A stretch of DNA of 16,402 nucleotides, from assembly GCA_000437755.1 (NCBI GenBank), contig FR900106.1:14878-31279 (forward strand). The letters are read 5' to 3'. A model generated the notes under the pieces. It was not told the origin of the DNA. It did no database searches and worked only from the letters and a program-made list of their open reading frames with translations. Below are positions 1 through 6,722 of the stretch, in pieces. The number at the start of each line of letters is the position of its first letter. The stretch's first letter is position 1. Both the position numbers and the translations under genes were made by a program. Origin of the DNA: Roseburia sp. CAG:303 (GTDB lineage Bacteria; Bacillota; Clostridia; Lachnospirales; Lachnospiraceae).

Positions 1-859
1 CTGAACTTCTGTTAATCAGTTCTTCTACGGTATTGATTCCAGCTCTCTTTAAACAGTTATAGGAACGAACGGAAAGTTCCAGTTCGTCAATGTTCATCTC
101 TAATACTCTGTCGATTGGATCTTCTTCTTTTTCTACCATAACATCTACTGTCTTGGCATTTTCAGAAAGATCAATAAACAGATTCAGATGCTCGCTTAAA
201 ACCTTTGCTGCAAGGCTTACAGCATCATCCGGAGCCAGTGTACCATTTGTATAAACATCAAGTGTGAGTTTGTCATAATCAGTAATATGACCGACACGCG
301 TATTCTCAATTGCAAGATTTACACGTTCTACCGGTGTATAGATAGAATCTACGGCAATTACTCCAATTGGAAGTTCATCGTTCTTATTTTTATCTGCACT
401 GACATAACCTCTTCCCTTTGTAATGGTCAGCTCCATATATAATTTAGTATCAGCTCCGCCACTAAGTGTTGCGATAACCAAATCAGGATTTAAGATTTCG
501 ATATCAGGGTCTGTCTGAATATCCGCTGCTGTGACAACGCCTTCACCGCTGTATTCGATATATGCAACTTTTGGTTCATTTGTGTCGCTGTTGTTCTTAA
601 TTGCAAGGTTTTTAATGTTCAGAATAATTTCTGTGACATCTTCTTTTACTCCCGGAATTGAACTGAATTCATGCAGAACGCCGTCAATTTTAATCTGGCT
701 TACTGCAGCACCCGGAAGGGATGACAGCATAATTCTTCTTAAAGAATTGCCAAGTGTTGTACCATAACCTCTTTCAAGTGGCTCTACCACAAACTTACCA
801 TATCTCTTATCTTCTGAAATCTCTACAATTTCAATATTAGGTTTTTCAAAATCGAACAC
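1..859 (-). CDS. rpoA: RNA polymerase subunit alpha (partial, 3' end missing)
   Basis: Alpha subunit of RNA polymerase, which scaffolds beta/beta' assembly and contacts UP elements and activators. The reading frame opens with GTG at 859, seven bases after a GGAGGGG ribosome binding site, and stays open for 286 codons to the window edge. The family is usually about 315 residues, so roughly 30 are missing. The N-terminal dimerisation domain is visible, including the TLGNSLRR segment (residues 35-42). An acidic linker near residues 243-248 leads into the C-terminal domain, whose ELSVRSYNCL segment places an arginine at residue 265, the position of the DNA-contacting Arg265 of E. coli. The frame reads MFDFEKPNIE at its start, typical of Firmicutes. 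It is the last gene seen of the alpha cluster, 119 nt after rpsD with a hairpin between them. The GTG start is well supported because no ATG lies nearer the ribosome binding site. Confidence 0.97.
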   Translation of the reverse strand, partial: MFDFEKPNIEIVEISEDKRYGKFVVEPLERGYGTTLGNSLRRIMLSSLPGAAVSQIKIDGVLHEFSSIPGVKEDVTEIILNIKNLAIKNNSDTNEPKVAYIEYSGEGVVTAADIQTDPDIEILNPDLVIATLSGGADTKLYMELTITKGRGYVSADKNKNDELPIGVIAVDSIYTPVERVNLAIENTRVGHITDYDKLTLDVYTNGTLAPDDAVSLAAKVLSEHLNLFIDLSENAKTVDVMVEKEEDPIDRVLEMNIDELELSVRSYNCLKRAGINTVEELINRSS

Positions 860-929
860 TATAAAGCCCCTCCTTCTTTGAAATAATCAAAATATCAATC
901 CATATCAAACTTCTTGTTAAGAAAAGATG

Positions 930-962
930 GCTTGCCCGCAAGGCATGGAATGCCCTGCAAGC
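930..962 (-). terminator. Terminator-like or processing hairpin between rpsD and rpoA
   Basis: The 119-nt rpsD-rpoA gap holds a long stem on the transcribed strand. GCTTGC (957-962) pairs with GCAAGC (930-935), and inside it a 7-bp helix (950-956 with 940-946, one G-U pair) closes a 3-nt loop, with a 4-nt bulge (936-939) on the 3' side. A short pyrimidine-rich run, TCTTTTCTT, follows a few bases downstream. The T-run is interrupted and does not abut the stem, so complete termination is unlikely. Partial attenuation, an RNase processing site or 3'-end protection of the ribosomal-protein mRNA are all possible. No convincing promoter was found between this hairpin and rpoA. Confidence 0.55.
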
Positions 963-978
963 TGCCAAATTTAAAATC

Positions 979-1572
979 TTATTTTGAATATAATTCGACG
1001 ATTAACATTTCATCAACCGGTACATCGATGTTTTCTCTTTCCGGTAACTGTTTTACAACACCGCTTAAAGCTTCGTGGTTAGCTTCTAACCATTCAGGAA
1101 CCATTCTTCCTTCTGTAACTTCAAGGATATCTTTATATCTCTGAGAAGATTTGCTCTTTTCTCTGATTTCGATTGTATCACCAGCTTTTACAAGATAAGA
1201 AGGAATATTTACACACTTGCCGTTTACTAAAACGTGCTTGTGGTCAACGATCTGTCTTGCTTCTTTTCTTGTTCTTGCAAGTCCTAAACGGAATACAACA
1301 TTGTCAAGTCTGCTTTCCAGTAAAATCATAAGGTTTTCACCGGACTGACCTTTCATTTTGGAAGCCTTTGCAAAATAGTTTCTGAAAGGTTTCTCTAAAA
1401 CGCCATATATGAATTTTGCTTTCTGTTTTTCTCTTAACTGAAGACCATATTCACTGATCTTTCTGTTTGCTCTCTTTAACTCTCTATTTGATTTCTTATC
1501 TATTCCTAAGTAGATTGGATCAAGACCAAGTGATCTGCATCTTTTAAGAACAGGAACTCTATTAACTGCCAT
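979..1572 (-). CDS. rpsD: 30S ribosomal protein S4
   Basis: Primary binder of 16S rRNA that nucleates 30S body assembly; 197 residues, a normal length. The S4 RNA-binding domain is recognisable from about residue 87 (SRLDNVVFRLGLARTRKEAR), with the VLVNG loop near 114-118. The N-terminal region has a single cysteine (Cys12) instead of the four that bind zinc in C+ S4 proteins, so this is the zinc-free form. An AGGAGG site lies 9-10 nt before the ATG. It follows rpsK by 16 nt and is translated from the same message. In E. coli S4 represses its own alpha cluster through the rpsM leader. Having rpsD inside the alpha cluster here makes the same logic possible. Confidence 0.99.
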   Translation of the reverse strand: MAVNRVPVLKRCRSLGLDPIYLGIDKKSNRELKRANRKISEYGLQLREKQKAKFIYGVLEKPFRNYFAKASKMKGQSGENLMILLESRLDNVVFRLGLARTRKEARQIVDHKHVLVNGKCVNIPSYLVKAGDTIEIREKSKSSQRYKDILEVTEGRMVPEWLEANHEALSGVVKQLPERENIDVPVDEMLIVELYSK

Positions 1573-1588
1573 CTATGTGCACCTCCTA

Positions 1589-1981
1589 TTAGACTCTTCT
1601 GCGCTTTGGTGGACGACATCCGTTATGTGGAACCGGGGTAACATCCTTGATACTTGTAACATCAAGTCCGCTTGCTGAAAGCGCACGGATTGCTGCTTCT
1701 CTTCCTGAACCTGGACCTTTTACCATAACATCTACTGATTTTAAGCCGTGAACTAAAGCTGCCTTTGTAGCAGTTTCAGCTGCCATCTGAGCTGCATAAG
1801 GAGTAGATTTCCTTGAACCTTTAAAACCAAGACCACCAGCACTTGCCCATGATAATGCGTTACCTTCTGTATCTGTAATTGTAACGATTGTGTTATTGAA
1901 TGATGCCTGAATATGTGCCTGTCCGCGTTCAACGTTTTTCTTTACACGCTTCTTTGTCACTTTTTTTGTAACTTTAGCCAT
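1589..1981 (-). CDS. rpsK: 30S ribosomal protein S11
   Basis: Component of the 30S platform next to the E-site mRNA path; 130 residues. The sequence has a basic lysine-rich N-terminus (residues 1-17), the GPGSGREAAIRAL segment and the conserved C-terminal VPHNGCRPPKRRRV tail. The Asn-Gly pair in that tail is the known isoaspartate site in E. coli S11. The ATG at 1981 follows a GGGAAGG purine run about 11 nt upstream. A 107-nt AT-rich gap separates it from rpsM, longer than the other spacings inside this group. Confidence 0.99.
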   Translation of the reverse strand: MAKVTKKVTKKRVKKNVERGQAHIQASFNNTIVTITDTEGNALSWASAGGLGFKGSRKSTPYAAQMAAETATKAALVHGLKSVDVMVKGPGSGREAAIRALSASGLDVTSIKDVTPVPHNGCRPPKRRRV

Positions 1982-2088
1982 TTTAAACTAACCTTCCCTT
2001 ATGTGGGTTACCTTTCTATAATGATAATAATTTGTAAACTGCTAAGAAAAATCTAAATATTTAATCTATCTAAATTAATAACTAAATA
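1982..2088 (-). other. AT-rich rpsM-rpsK spacer
   Basis: This 107-nt gap is unusually AT-rich. TTTCTT and TATCAT can be placed 17 nt apart as a weak promoter-like pair, but neither box is good and I do not call a promoter. No strong hairpin was found. The last 20 nt hold the purine-rich ribosome binding site of rpsK. It may simply be a spacer or an A/U-rich ribonuclease entry site. Confidence 0.3.
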
Positions 2089-2457
2089 CTACTTCTTCTT
2101 ATTTGCTACTGTCTTCTTAGGACCTTTTCTTGTTCTTGCGTTTGTCTTTGTCTTCTGACCACGAACAGGAAGTCCTTTTCTATGACGAATGCCTCTGTAA
2201 CATCCGATTTCCTGTAATGTTTTAATGTTTAATGCAATCTGTCTTCTTAAATCACCTTCTACTGTGTGATGTTCATCGATAACTGCACTGATTCTCTTAA
2301 CTTCATCATCTGTTAAGTCTCTTACTCTTGTATCCGGATTAACATTAGCTGCCTCAAGAATCTTTGTTGCGCTAACTCTTCCGATACCGTAGATATAGGT
2401 TAATCCTATCTCGATACGCTTTTCTCTTGGTAAATCAACACCTGAAATACGAGCCAT
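2089..2457 (-). CDS. rpsM: 30S ribosomal protein S13
   Basis: 30S head protein that contacts the 50S subunit (bridges B1a/B1b) and P-site tRNA; 122 residues, typical. The sequence starts MARISGVDLPREKRIEIGLTY and contains the helix-two-turn-helix region with YGIGRVSA (residues 24-31). The RGIRHRKGLPVRGQ segment follows, and the lysine-rich C-terminal tail (ending KKK) reaches the P site. The ATG follows a GGAGG about 9 nt upstream. It is the first gene of the alpha cluster here and is preceded by a 274-nt gap with two structured regions. This position matches the E. coli rpsM leader that S4 binds. Confidence 0.99.
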   Translation of the reverse strand: MARISGVDLPREKRIEIGLTYIYGIGRVSATKILEAANVNPDTRVRDLTDDEVKRISAVIDEHHTVEGDLRRQIALNIKTLQEIGCYRGIRHRKGLPVRGQKTKTNARTRKGPKKTVANKKK

Positions 2458-2560
2458 GTGTGTACAACCTCCATCAAAATTCTTTCGTAAACCTGCAGAT
2501 TACGCAGCCCGCATAAAGTCTCTGCGTCTGAAATGTGTGCGTTCCACATTTACGAGTTTT
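2458..2560 (-). promoter_or_regulatory. Structured rpsM leader (candidate alpha-operon regulatory RNA)
   Basis: On the transcribed strand the last ~100 nt before rpsM form a compact set of helices. An outer stem pairs TCGTAAA (2549-2555) with TTTACGA (2485-2491). Inside it, AAATGTG pairs with CACATTT (2545-2551 with 2531-2537, 7-nt loop) and ACGCAG pairs with CTGCGT (2522-2527 with 2502-2507). The outer stem and the first hairpin share three A/T positions and therefore compete or share pairs. The 3' arm of the outer stem ends about 12 nt before the rpsM GGAGG, so folding could affect ribosome access. An S4-responsive role is inferred from gene context only; no sequence match to the E. coli alpha leader was seen. 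Confidence 0.5.
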
Positions 2561-2568
2561 TAGTTATT

Positions 2569-2595
2569 ATTTTATTATTTTTTATATTGAAGCAA
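2569..2595 (-). promoter_or_regulatory. Weak promoter candidate upstream of rpsM leader
   Basis: TTGCTT (2590-2595) and TAAAAT (2569-2574) are separated by 15 nt in a very AT-rich stretch. The spacing is short and other AT-rich -10 choices fit equally poorly, so this is a low-confidence call. If real, transcription would begin just before the structured rpsM leader. Confidence 0.25.
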
Positions 2596-2608
2596 CTTCT
2601 TCCCATCG

Positions 2609-2657
2609 ACACCCGGTAAGGAATGAGAGTGTTTCCTTTTACCACGCACCCTGGTGT
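2609..2657 (-). other. Two-part hairpin after rpmJ
   Basis: In the first half of the rpmJ-rpsM gap, ACACC (2653-2657 + complement) pairs with GGTGT (2609-2613 complement). Inside this, GGT plus AAGGAA (2633-2643) pairs with TTCCTT plus ACC (2615-2623), with a two-A bulge and a 9-nt loop. No T-run follows, so it is not a standard terminator. It could protect the rpmJ message end, be a protein-binding element, or be part of a larger leader with the structure nearer rpsM. No open reading frame with a ribosome binding site was found in this stretch. Confidence 0.45.
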
Positions 2658-2731
2658 TCCATTGCTGCAGCCGCAAAATTAACTGTTACATGACATTGAC
2701 AATAGACAGTATCAATGCCGGACTGCCATAA

Positions 2732-2845
2732 TTAGCCCTGTCTCTGCTTGTGCTTAGGATTTTCACAGATTACTCTGATTGCTCCCTTTCTTTTAATGAC
2801 TTTGCATTTTTCACAAATAGGTTTAACTGATGATCTAACCTTCAC
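2732..2845 (-). CDS. rpmJ: 50S ribosomal protein L36 (zinc type)
   Basis: Small zinc-binding protein of the 50S subunit; 37 residues, the standard length. Reading from GTG at 2845 gives M-KVRSSVKPICEKCKVIKRK, then GAIRVICENPKHKQRQG and TAA. The zinc ligands are Cys11, Cys14, Cys27 and His32, so this is the C+ form. A strong AAGGAGG lies 8 nt before the GTG, and no ATG start is available nearby, so GTG initiation is clear. A promoter-like sequence lies about 35 nt upstream, and a 274-nt gap separates it from rpsM. Confidence 0.97.
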   Translation of the reverse strand: MKVRSSVKPICEKCKVIKRKGAIRVICENPKHKQRQG

Positions 2846-2879
2846 AGCAAAATCCTCCTTTCAAAAAAGTCCATTTAAG

Positions 2880-2908
2880 ACTATATCATAGTTTTTACAA
2901 AAAAACAA
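2880..2908 (-). promoter_or_regulatory. Internal promoter candidate before rpmJ
   Basis: TTGTTT (2903-2908) and TATAGT (2880-2885) are 17 nt apart, and TGA precedes the -10 to give an extended TGnTATAGT motif. Transcription would start near 2873, about 28 nt before the rpmJ GTG. Sequence quality is good for a housekeeping sigma factor. The T-rich surroundings raise the chance of a fortuitous match. Confidence 0.5.
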
Positions 2909-2937
2909 GCATATTTTTCATTTTTTTGCAGTGTTTC

Positions 2938-3156
2938 TTATTTATCTCTCCAGATAATACGTCCTTTGTTTAAATCATATGGGGAAAGTTCAATCTTAAC
3001 TTTGTCTCCCGGAAGGATACGGATAAAGTTCATTCTGAGTTTGCCACTGATGTGGGCAAGCACAACATGACCATTCTCCAGTTCCACCTTAAACATTGCG
3101 TTTGGAAGCTTTTCTACGATTGTTCCTTCCATTTCAATTAAATCAGATTTTGACAT
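2938..3156 (-). CDS. infA: Translation initiation factor IF-1
   Basis: IF-1 binds the 30S A site during initiation together with IF-2 and IF-3; 72 residues, the standard length. The whole protein is a single OB/S1-like fold. Recognisable segments include IEMEGTIVEKLPNAMFKVEL, the HISGKLRMNFIRILPGDKV stretch and a final GRIIWRDK. An AGGAGG lies 7-8 nt before the ATG. It is only 31 nt after map. Many Firmicutes have a small KOW-domain gene between map and infA, and there is no room for it here. Confidence 0.99.
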   Translation of the reverse strand: MSKSDLIEMEGTIVEKLPNAMFKVELENGHVVLAHISGKLRMNFIRILPGDKVKIELSPYDLNKGRIIWRDK

Positions 3157-3187
3157 TTTTTCAACCTCCTAATCTCTTCTTTTATAT

Positions 3188-3949
3188 TTACAGTGATTCA
3201 GCCAATGTAAGAATCTCCGGTTCGCCGTCTGTAATAAGTACTGTATTTTCATAATGAGCTGACAGGGAACAGTCTTCTGTCATTACTGTCCAGTCATCAT
3301 CTGCCCAGCACACATCCGGACTGCCTTCATTTATCATAGGCTCTATGGCAAGTGTCATTCCTGCCTGAAGTTTTAATCCTCTTCTTCTCTGCCGGAAATT
3401 TGGAATCTGTGGATCCTCATGCAGATTTTTTCCAATTCCATGTCCGACTAAATCCCTCACCACACCATATCCGAAGCTTTCTGCGTAATCGCCGATGGCA
3501 CCGGAAATATCATAGAGATGATTTCCCTGTTTTGCCTGCCTGATTCCTTCAAAAAAGCTCTGTCTGGTGACTTCTATGAGTTTTCTTGCATTTTCTGTTA
3601 TTTCGCCGACTCCTACTGTTCTTGCAGCATCTGCGTGGTATCCCTGATAGATAAGTCCCGCGTCCATGCTCACAATATCGCCTTCCTGAATGATGAAATC
3701 TTTCCGCGGTATTCCATGTACTACTTCATCATTCAGTGAAATACAGATAGAGGCCGGATATCCGTTATAATTAAGAAAAGACGGGATACAGCCATATCCT
3801 CTTATAATTTCTTCACCAATTTGATTTAGTTCCCATGTGGACATTCCCGGTCTGACTGCTTCTTCTAACTGCTTCAGCGTCTGTCCGAGCAATTTTCCTG
3901 CATGGCGCATAAGTTCAATTTCTCTTTGAGATTTTATTGTTACTGACAT
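3188..3949 (-). CDS. map: Methionine aminopeptidase, type I
   Basis: Removes the N-terminal methionine from nascent proteins, using a dinuclear metal site in a pita-bread fold; 253 residues. The expected ligands are all present: Asp96 (SMDAG), Asp107 (HADAART), His170 (VGHGIG), Glu203 (AIEP) and Glu234 (HYENT). His78 lies in the substrate pocket (VVHGIP). There is no N-terminal zinc-finger extension. The gene begins 12 nt after adk with a GAGGCGA site before the ATG, placing it in the conserved secY-adk-map-infA block of Firmicutes. Confidence 0.98.
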   Translation of the reverse strand: MSVTIKSQREIELMRHAGKLLGQTLKQLEEAVRPGMSTWELNQIGEEIIRGYGCIPSFLNYNGYPASICISLNDEVVHGIPRKDFIIQEGDIVSMDAGLIYQGYHADAARTVGVGEITENARKLIEVTRQSFFEGIRQAKQGNHLYDISGAIGDYAESFGYGVVRDLVGHGIGKNLHEDPQIPNFRQRRRGLKLQAGMTLAIEPMINEGSPDVCWADDDWTVMTEDCSLSAHYENTVLITDGEPEILTLAESL

Positions 3950-3961
3950 GTGATCGCCTCT

Positions 3962-4606
3962 TTAAGCTTCCAAAACATCTGTAATTGCAGTAAATACTTC
4001 CTGCATATCTCTGGTTCCATCCACTTCAGCAAGTACACCTTTGTTTCTGTAATAATCAATCAGCGGCTGTGTCTGTTCATGATATACCTTCAGTCTCTTT
4101 TCGACTGTTTCCGGCTTATCATCATCTCTTAAGACAAGCTCTTTTTTGCACTCATCACAGATTCCTTCTTCTTTCGGCGGATTATATACAATATGATATG
4201 TTCTTCCACATGATAAACATGCTCTTCTTCCGGACATTCTGCGAATGATGTTTTCATCCGGCACTTCCACATTGACTGCAAAATCAATCTTATCATTCAA
4301 AGCATCCAGTGCTTTGTCCAGACATTCTGCCTGTGGAATTGTCCGTGGGAATCCATCCAGAATATATCCGTCTTTGCAGTCATCCTGCTTAATTCTATCT
4401 ACCACGAGGTCGCAAGTCAGTTCATCAGGTACTAACATTCCCTGATCCATATATACTTTTGCCTTAGTTCCTAATTCCGTTCCGTTCTTTATATTTGCAC
4501 GAAATATATCTCCTGTTGAAACATGTGGAATCTTATATTTATCTGCAAGCATTTTTGCCTGAGTTCCTTTTCCGGCACCAGGCGCACCTAACATAATAAT
4601 CTTCAT
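3962..4606 (-). CDS. adk: Adenylate kinase (zinc-binding LID)
   Basis: Converts ATP and AMP to two ADP in the cytosol; 214 residues from the chosen ATG at 4606. The P-loop GAPGAGKGT is at residues 7-15, the AMP-binding DGFPRT at 84-89, and the LID domain carries Cys130, Cys133, Cys150 and Cys153, a four-cysteine zinc site typical of Gram-positive enzymes. An in-frame extension 29 codons upstream (to 4693) runs through the hairpin after secY and has no family similarity, so MKIIMLG with the AAGGCGG site before it is the right start. The gene lies 93 nt after secY, behind a terminator-like hairpin. Confidence 0.98.
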   Translation of the reverse strand: MKIIMLGAPGAGKGTQAKMLADKYKIPHVSTGDIFRANIKNGTELGTKAKVYMDQGMLVPDELTCDLVVDRIKQDDCKDGYILDGFPRTIPQAECLDKALDALNDKIDFAVNVEVPDENIIRRMSGRRACLSCGRTYHIVYNPPKEEGICDECKKELVLRDDDKPETVEKRLKVYHEQTQPLIDYYRNKGVLAEVDGTRDMQEVFTAITDVLEA

Positions 4607-4630
4607 ATATGCACCGCCTTTCTTATATTT

Positions 4631-4666
4631 AAAAAACCCGCAAAAGGTATATCTTCTGCGGGTTTT
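4631..4666 (-). terminator. Terminator-like hairpin between secY and adk
   Basis: A 14-bp stem with a single G-U pair and a 6-nt loop (4647-4652) pairs positions 4653-4666 with 4633-4646. Its core is CCCGCA/TGCGGG. On the transcribed strand the stem ends in six consecutive T residues (4636-4631). This is a textbook intrinsic terminator shape. The mirrored A-run on the 5' side means it could also act on the opposite strand. It lies between secY and adk, so it probably causes partial termination and lowers expression of adk-map-infA. No good promoter was found between it and adk. A smaller bulged hairpin (about 4674-4692, loop GAAT on the plus strand) lies just upstream of it. Confidence 0.75.
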
Positions 4667-4699
4667 ATATATCTGGCCACGAATGTGGACCATATCGTA

Positions 4700-6061
4700 T
4701 TAATCGTCCAAAAATCCTTTATAGTTGCGGACTACCATCATCGCACTAATCTTATTAAGAGTCTCAAGAATAACACCAACAACGATAATTAATGAGGTTC
4801 CGCCAAATGATACTTTCGCATCAAATATGCCTGAAAATACAAGTGGAATAGTTGCAACGATTAAAAGTCCCACAGCACCGATAAATACGATGTTGTTAAG
4901 TAATTTTGTCAAATATTCTTCGGTCGGTTTACCAGGTCTGATACCCGGAATAAATCCGCCCTGCTTTTTAATGTTATTAGCCACTTCTATCGGATTAAAG
5001 GTAATGGATGTATAGAAATATGCAAATGCGATAACTAATACTGCATAAAGCACATATCCAAGGGTATACGCAAATGCTCTTGGATTAGAAATATCAAACC
5101 AATAACCCTGACTTAAAAGTTTTAAAACTTTTCCCCATAAGGTTCCATCACCAGGCTGTTTACCAAGAATAGATGAAATGATAACCGGGAACTGCATCAG
5201 TGAAGATGCAAAGATAACCGGGATAACACCACTGGTATTTACCTTTAATGGAATATGGCTTGACTGACCTCCTAACATCTTTCTTCCCTGTACTTTCTTT
5301 GCATACTGTACCGGGATTCTTCTCTCACCACCATTTAATAGAACGATAAAAGCAATCATTGCAATGATAACTGCAAGGATAATGATTGCAGCAGATGCAG
5401 CACCAAGTACTGATCTTCCGTTTGATTCCGTAATCATAACCTTTGATTCAAACAGATTCATAAGGTCATCCGGAATTCTTGCAATGATATTAATCATAAG
5501 GATGATAGAAATACCATTTCCGACACCGTTTTCTGTGATTCTTTCACCAAACCACATAAGGAGTGCTGAACCGGCTGTCATGGTAACAACCGCTGTTAAA
5601 ACCACAAGGAAATACTGTGCTTTGGATGAAGTATCCCCGAATAATCCCTGATTACCAAAGCCAATTGCCATGGCAAGAGACTCAATAATAGAAAGTGCAA
5701 TTGTCAGATAACGTGTAATCTCTGCAATTTTCTTTCTTCCTGTTTCACCATCTCTCTGCAGTTCTTCCAGACGCGGAATAGCGATGGTTAAAAGCTGCAT
5801 GATAATGGATGATGTGATGTATGGTGTAATGTTTAATGCGAACAATGACATGTTCTCAAATGAGCCACCTGTAAAAGCACTAAAAAACCCCATAGCATCA
5901 TCTGAATCAAATGAACCTAAAATTTGCGAAATTACACTGGAATCGGTTCCCGGGATAGGAATCTGGCAACCGATTCTGACTACTACTAATAACGCAAGCG
6001 TATATAATAATTTCTGCCTAACTTCTTTTACTTTTAATGCTTTCTGAAGTGTTTTAAACAT
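4700..6061 (-). CDS. secY: Protein translocase subunit SecY
   Basis: Channel-forming membrane subunit of the SecYEG translocon; 453 residues, slightly longer than the usual ~430-440. Hydrophobic stretches consistent with ten transmembrane segments alternate with polar loops. Recognisable landmarks are RIGCQIPIPG near the start, the ITPYITSSIIMQL segment, the GGERRIPVQYAKKVQGRK cytosolic loop and the GFIPGIRPGKPTEEYL loop near the C-terminal third. A putative species-variable loop around SFDSDDAMGF lies after TM1. The start codon overlaps the rplO stop (TAATG), with a GAGGTGA site inside rplO, so translation is probably coupled. Confidence 0.99.
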   Translation of the reverse strand: MFKTLQKALKVKEVRQKLLYTLALLVVVRIGCQIPIPGTDSSVISQILGSFDSDDAMGFFSAFTGGSFENMSLFALNITPYITSSIIMQLLTIAIPRLEELQRDGETGRKKIAEITRYLTIALSIIESLAMAIGFGNQGLFGDTSSKAQYFLVVLTAVVTMTAGSALLMWFGERITENGVGNGISIILMINIIARIPDDLMNLFESKVMITESNGRSVLGAASAAIIILAVIIAMIAFIVLLNGGERRIPVQYAKKVQGRKMLGGQSSHIPLKVNTSGVIPVIFASSLMQFPVIISSILGKQPGDGTLWGKVLKLLSQGYWFDISNPRAFAYTLGYVLYAVLVIAFAYFYTSITFNPIEVANNIKKQGGFIPGIRPGKPTEEYLTKLLNNIVFIGAVGLLIVATIPLVFSGIFDAKVSFGGTSLIIVVGVILETLNKISAMMVVRNYKGFLDD

Positions 6062-6501
6062 TAAATCACCTCGCAGGTTCCGCCAAGTGCTTCGATTTTA
6101 GCTTTTGCGCCTTCTGAGAAAGCATTTGCTTTTACTGTAAGCTTCTTTGTAAGTTCACCATTACCAAGAATCTTTACACCATCTCTAGGATTCTTTACGA
6201 TACCTGTTGCGATTAATTCGTCAACTGTTACTACTGCATCGTTATCGAATCTTTCAAGGGCACTTACATTAATACCTACGATTTCTAAAGTATTTCTATT
6301 TGTGAATCCTCTCTTTGGAATTCTTCTGTATAATGGCATCTGGCCACCTTCAAAGCCTGGTCTTGGAGCTCCTGAACGAGCCTTCTGTCCCTTATGGCCC
6401 TTACCAGCTGTCTTACCATTTCCTGAACCATGTCCACGGCCTCTTCTGAAGTTATCACTCTGAACTGAGCCTTCTGCAGCCTTTAAGTTAGATAAGTCCA
6501 T
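6061..6501 (-). CDS. rplO: 50S ribosomal protein L15
   Basis: Late-assembly protein of the 50S subunit, placed near the 23S rRNA core; 146 residues from the ATG at 6501. The start MDLSNLKAAEGS is canonical. A basic glycine-rich N-terminal half (GRGHGSGNGKTAGKGHKGQK) is followed by the GFEGGQMPLYRRIPKRGF motif. An ATG six codons upstream (6519) overlaps the rpmD stop but lies before the AGGAGGTG site, so it is not the start. The stop overlaps the secY start by one base. Confidence 0.98.
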   Translation of the reverse strand: MDLSNLKAAEGSVQSDNFRRGRGHGSGNGKTAGKGHKGQKARSGAPRPGFEGGQMPLYRRIPKRGFTNRNTLEIVGINVSALERFDNDAVVTVDELIATGIVKNPRDGVKILGNGELTKKLTVKANAFSEGAKAKIEALGGTCEVI

Positions 6502-6518
6502 TGTTGCACCTCCTGTCA

Positions 6519-6701
6519 TTAGATTTCTTCCACTTTTACTAAGTGTCTTACCTGCTGAATCATACCTCTTGTTGCTTTGTTGTCCGGAAGCTCAACAGTC
6601 TTGTTAAGCTTCTTTAAGCCAAGAGCCTCAACTGTCTTTACATGCTTCGGAACAGCACCAATTGTAGATTTTACTAAAGTAATTTTTAATTTATCTGCCA
6701 T
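6519..6701 (-). CDS. rpmD: 50S ribosomal protein L30
   Basis: Small 50S protein of the ferredoxin-like L30/L7 family; 60 residues, the normal bacterial length. The sequence begins MADKLKITLVKSTIGAVPKH and contains the GLKKLNKTV and RGMIQQVRHLVKVEEI segments conserved in bacterial L30. The ATG is preceded by an AGGAGG. It is 21 nt after rpsE and 17 nt before rplO. Confidence 0.98.
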   Translation of the reverse strand: MADKLKITLVKSTIGAVPKHVKTVEALGLKKLNKTVELPDNKATRGMIQQVRHLVKVEEI

Positions 6702-6722
6702 TTTGATTTCCTCCTATTAAGC

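Noticed and set aside
860..929. TTGATA-17-TATTTC as an rpoA promoter
   Set aside because: The -10 box is poor and the region is AT-rich, so matches of this quality are expected by chance.
914..1144. Plus-strand open frame over the rpsD-rpoA hairpin
   Set aside because: Antisense to the end of rpsD with no ribosome binding site or similarity.
4607..4693. 29-codon N-terminal extension of adenylate kinase
   Set aside because: It runs through the terminator-like hairpin, is not conserved in the family, and the ATG at 4606 has its own ribosome binding site.
6502..6519. Upstream ATG for rplO overlapping the rpmD stop
   Set aside because: The AGGAGG site lies downstream of it, and MDLSNL is the family start.
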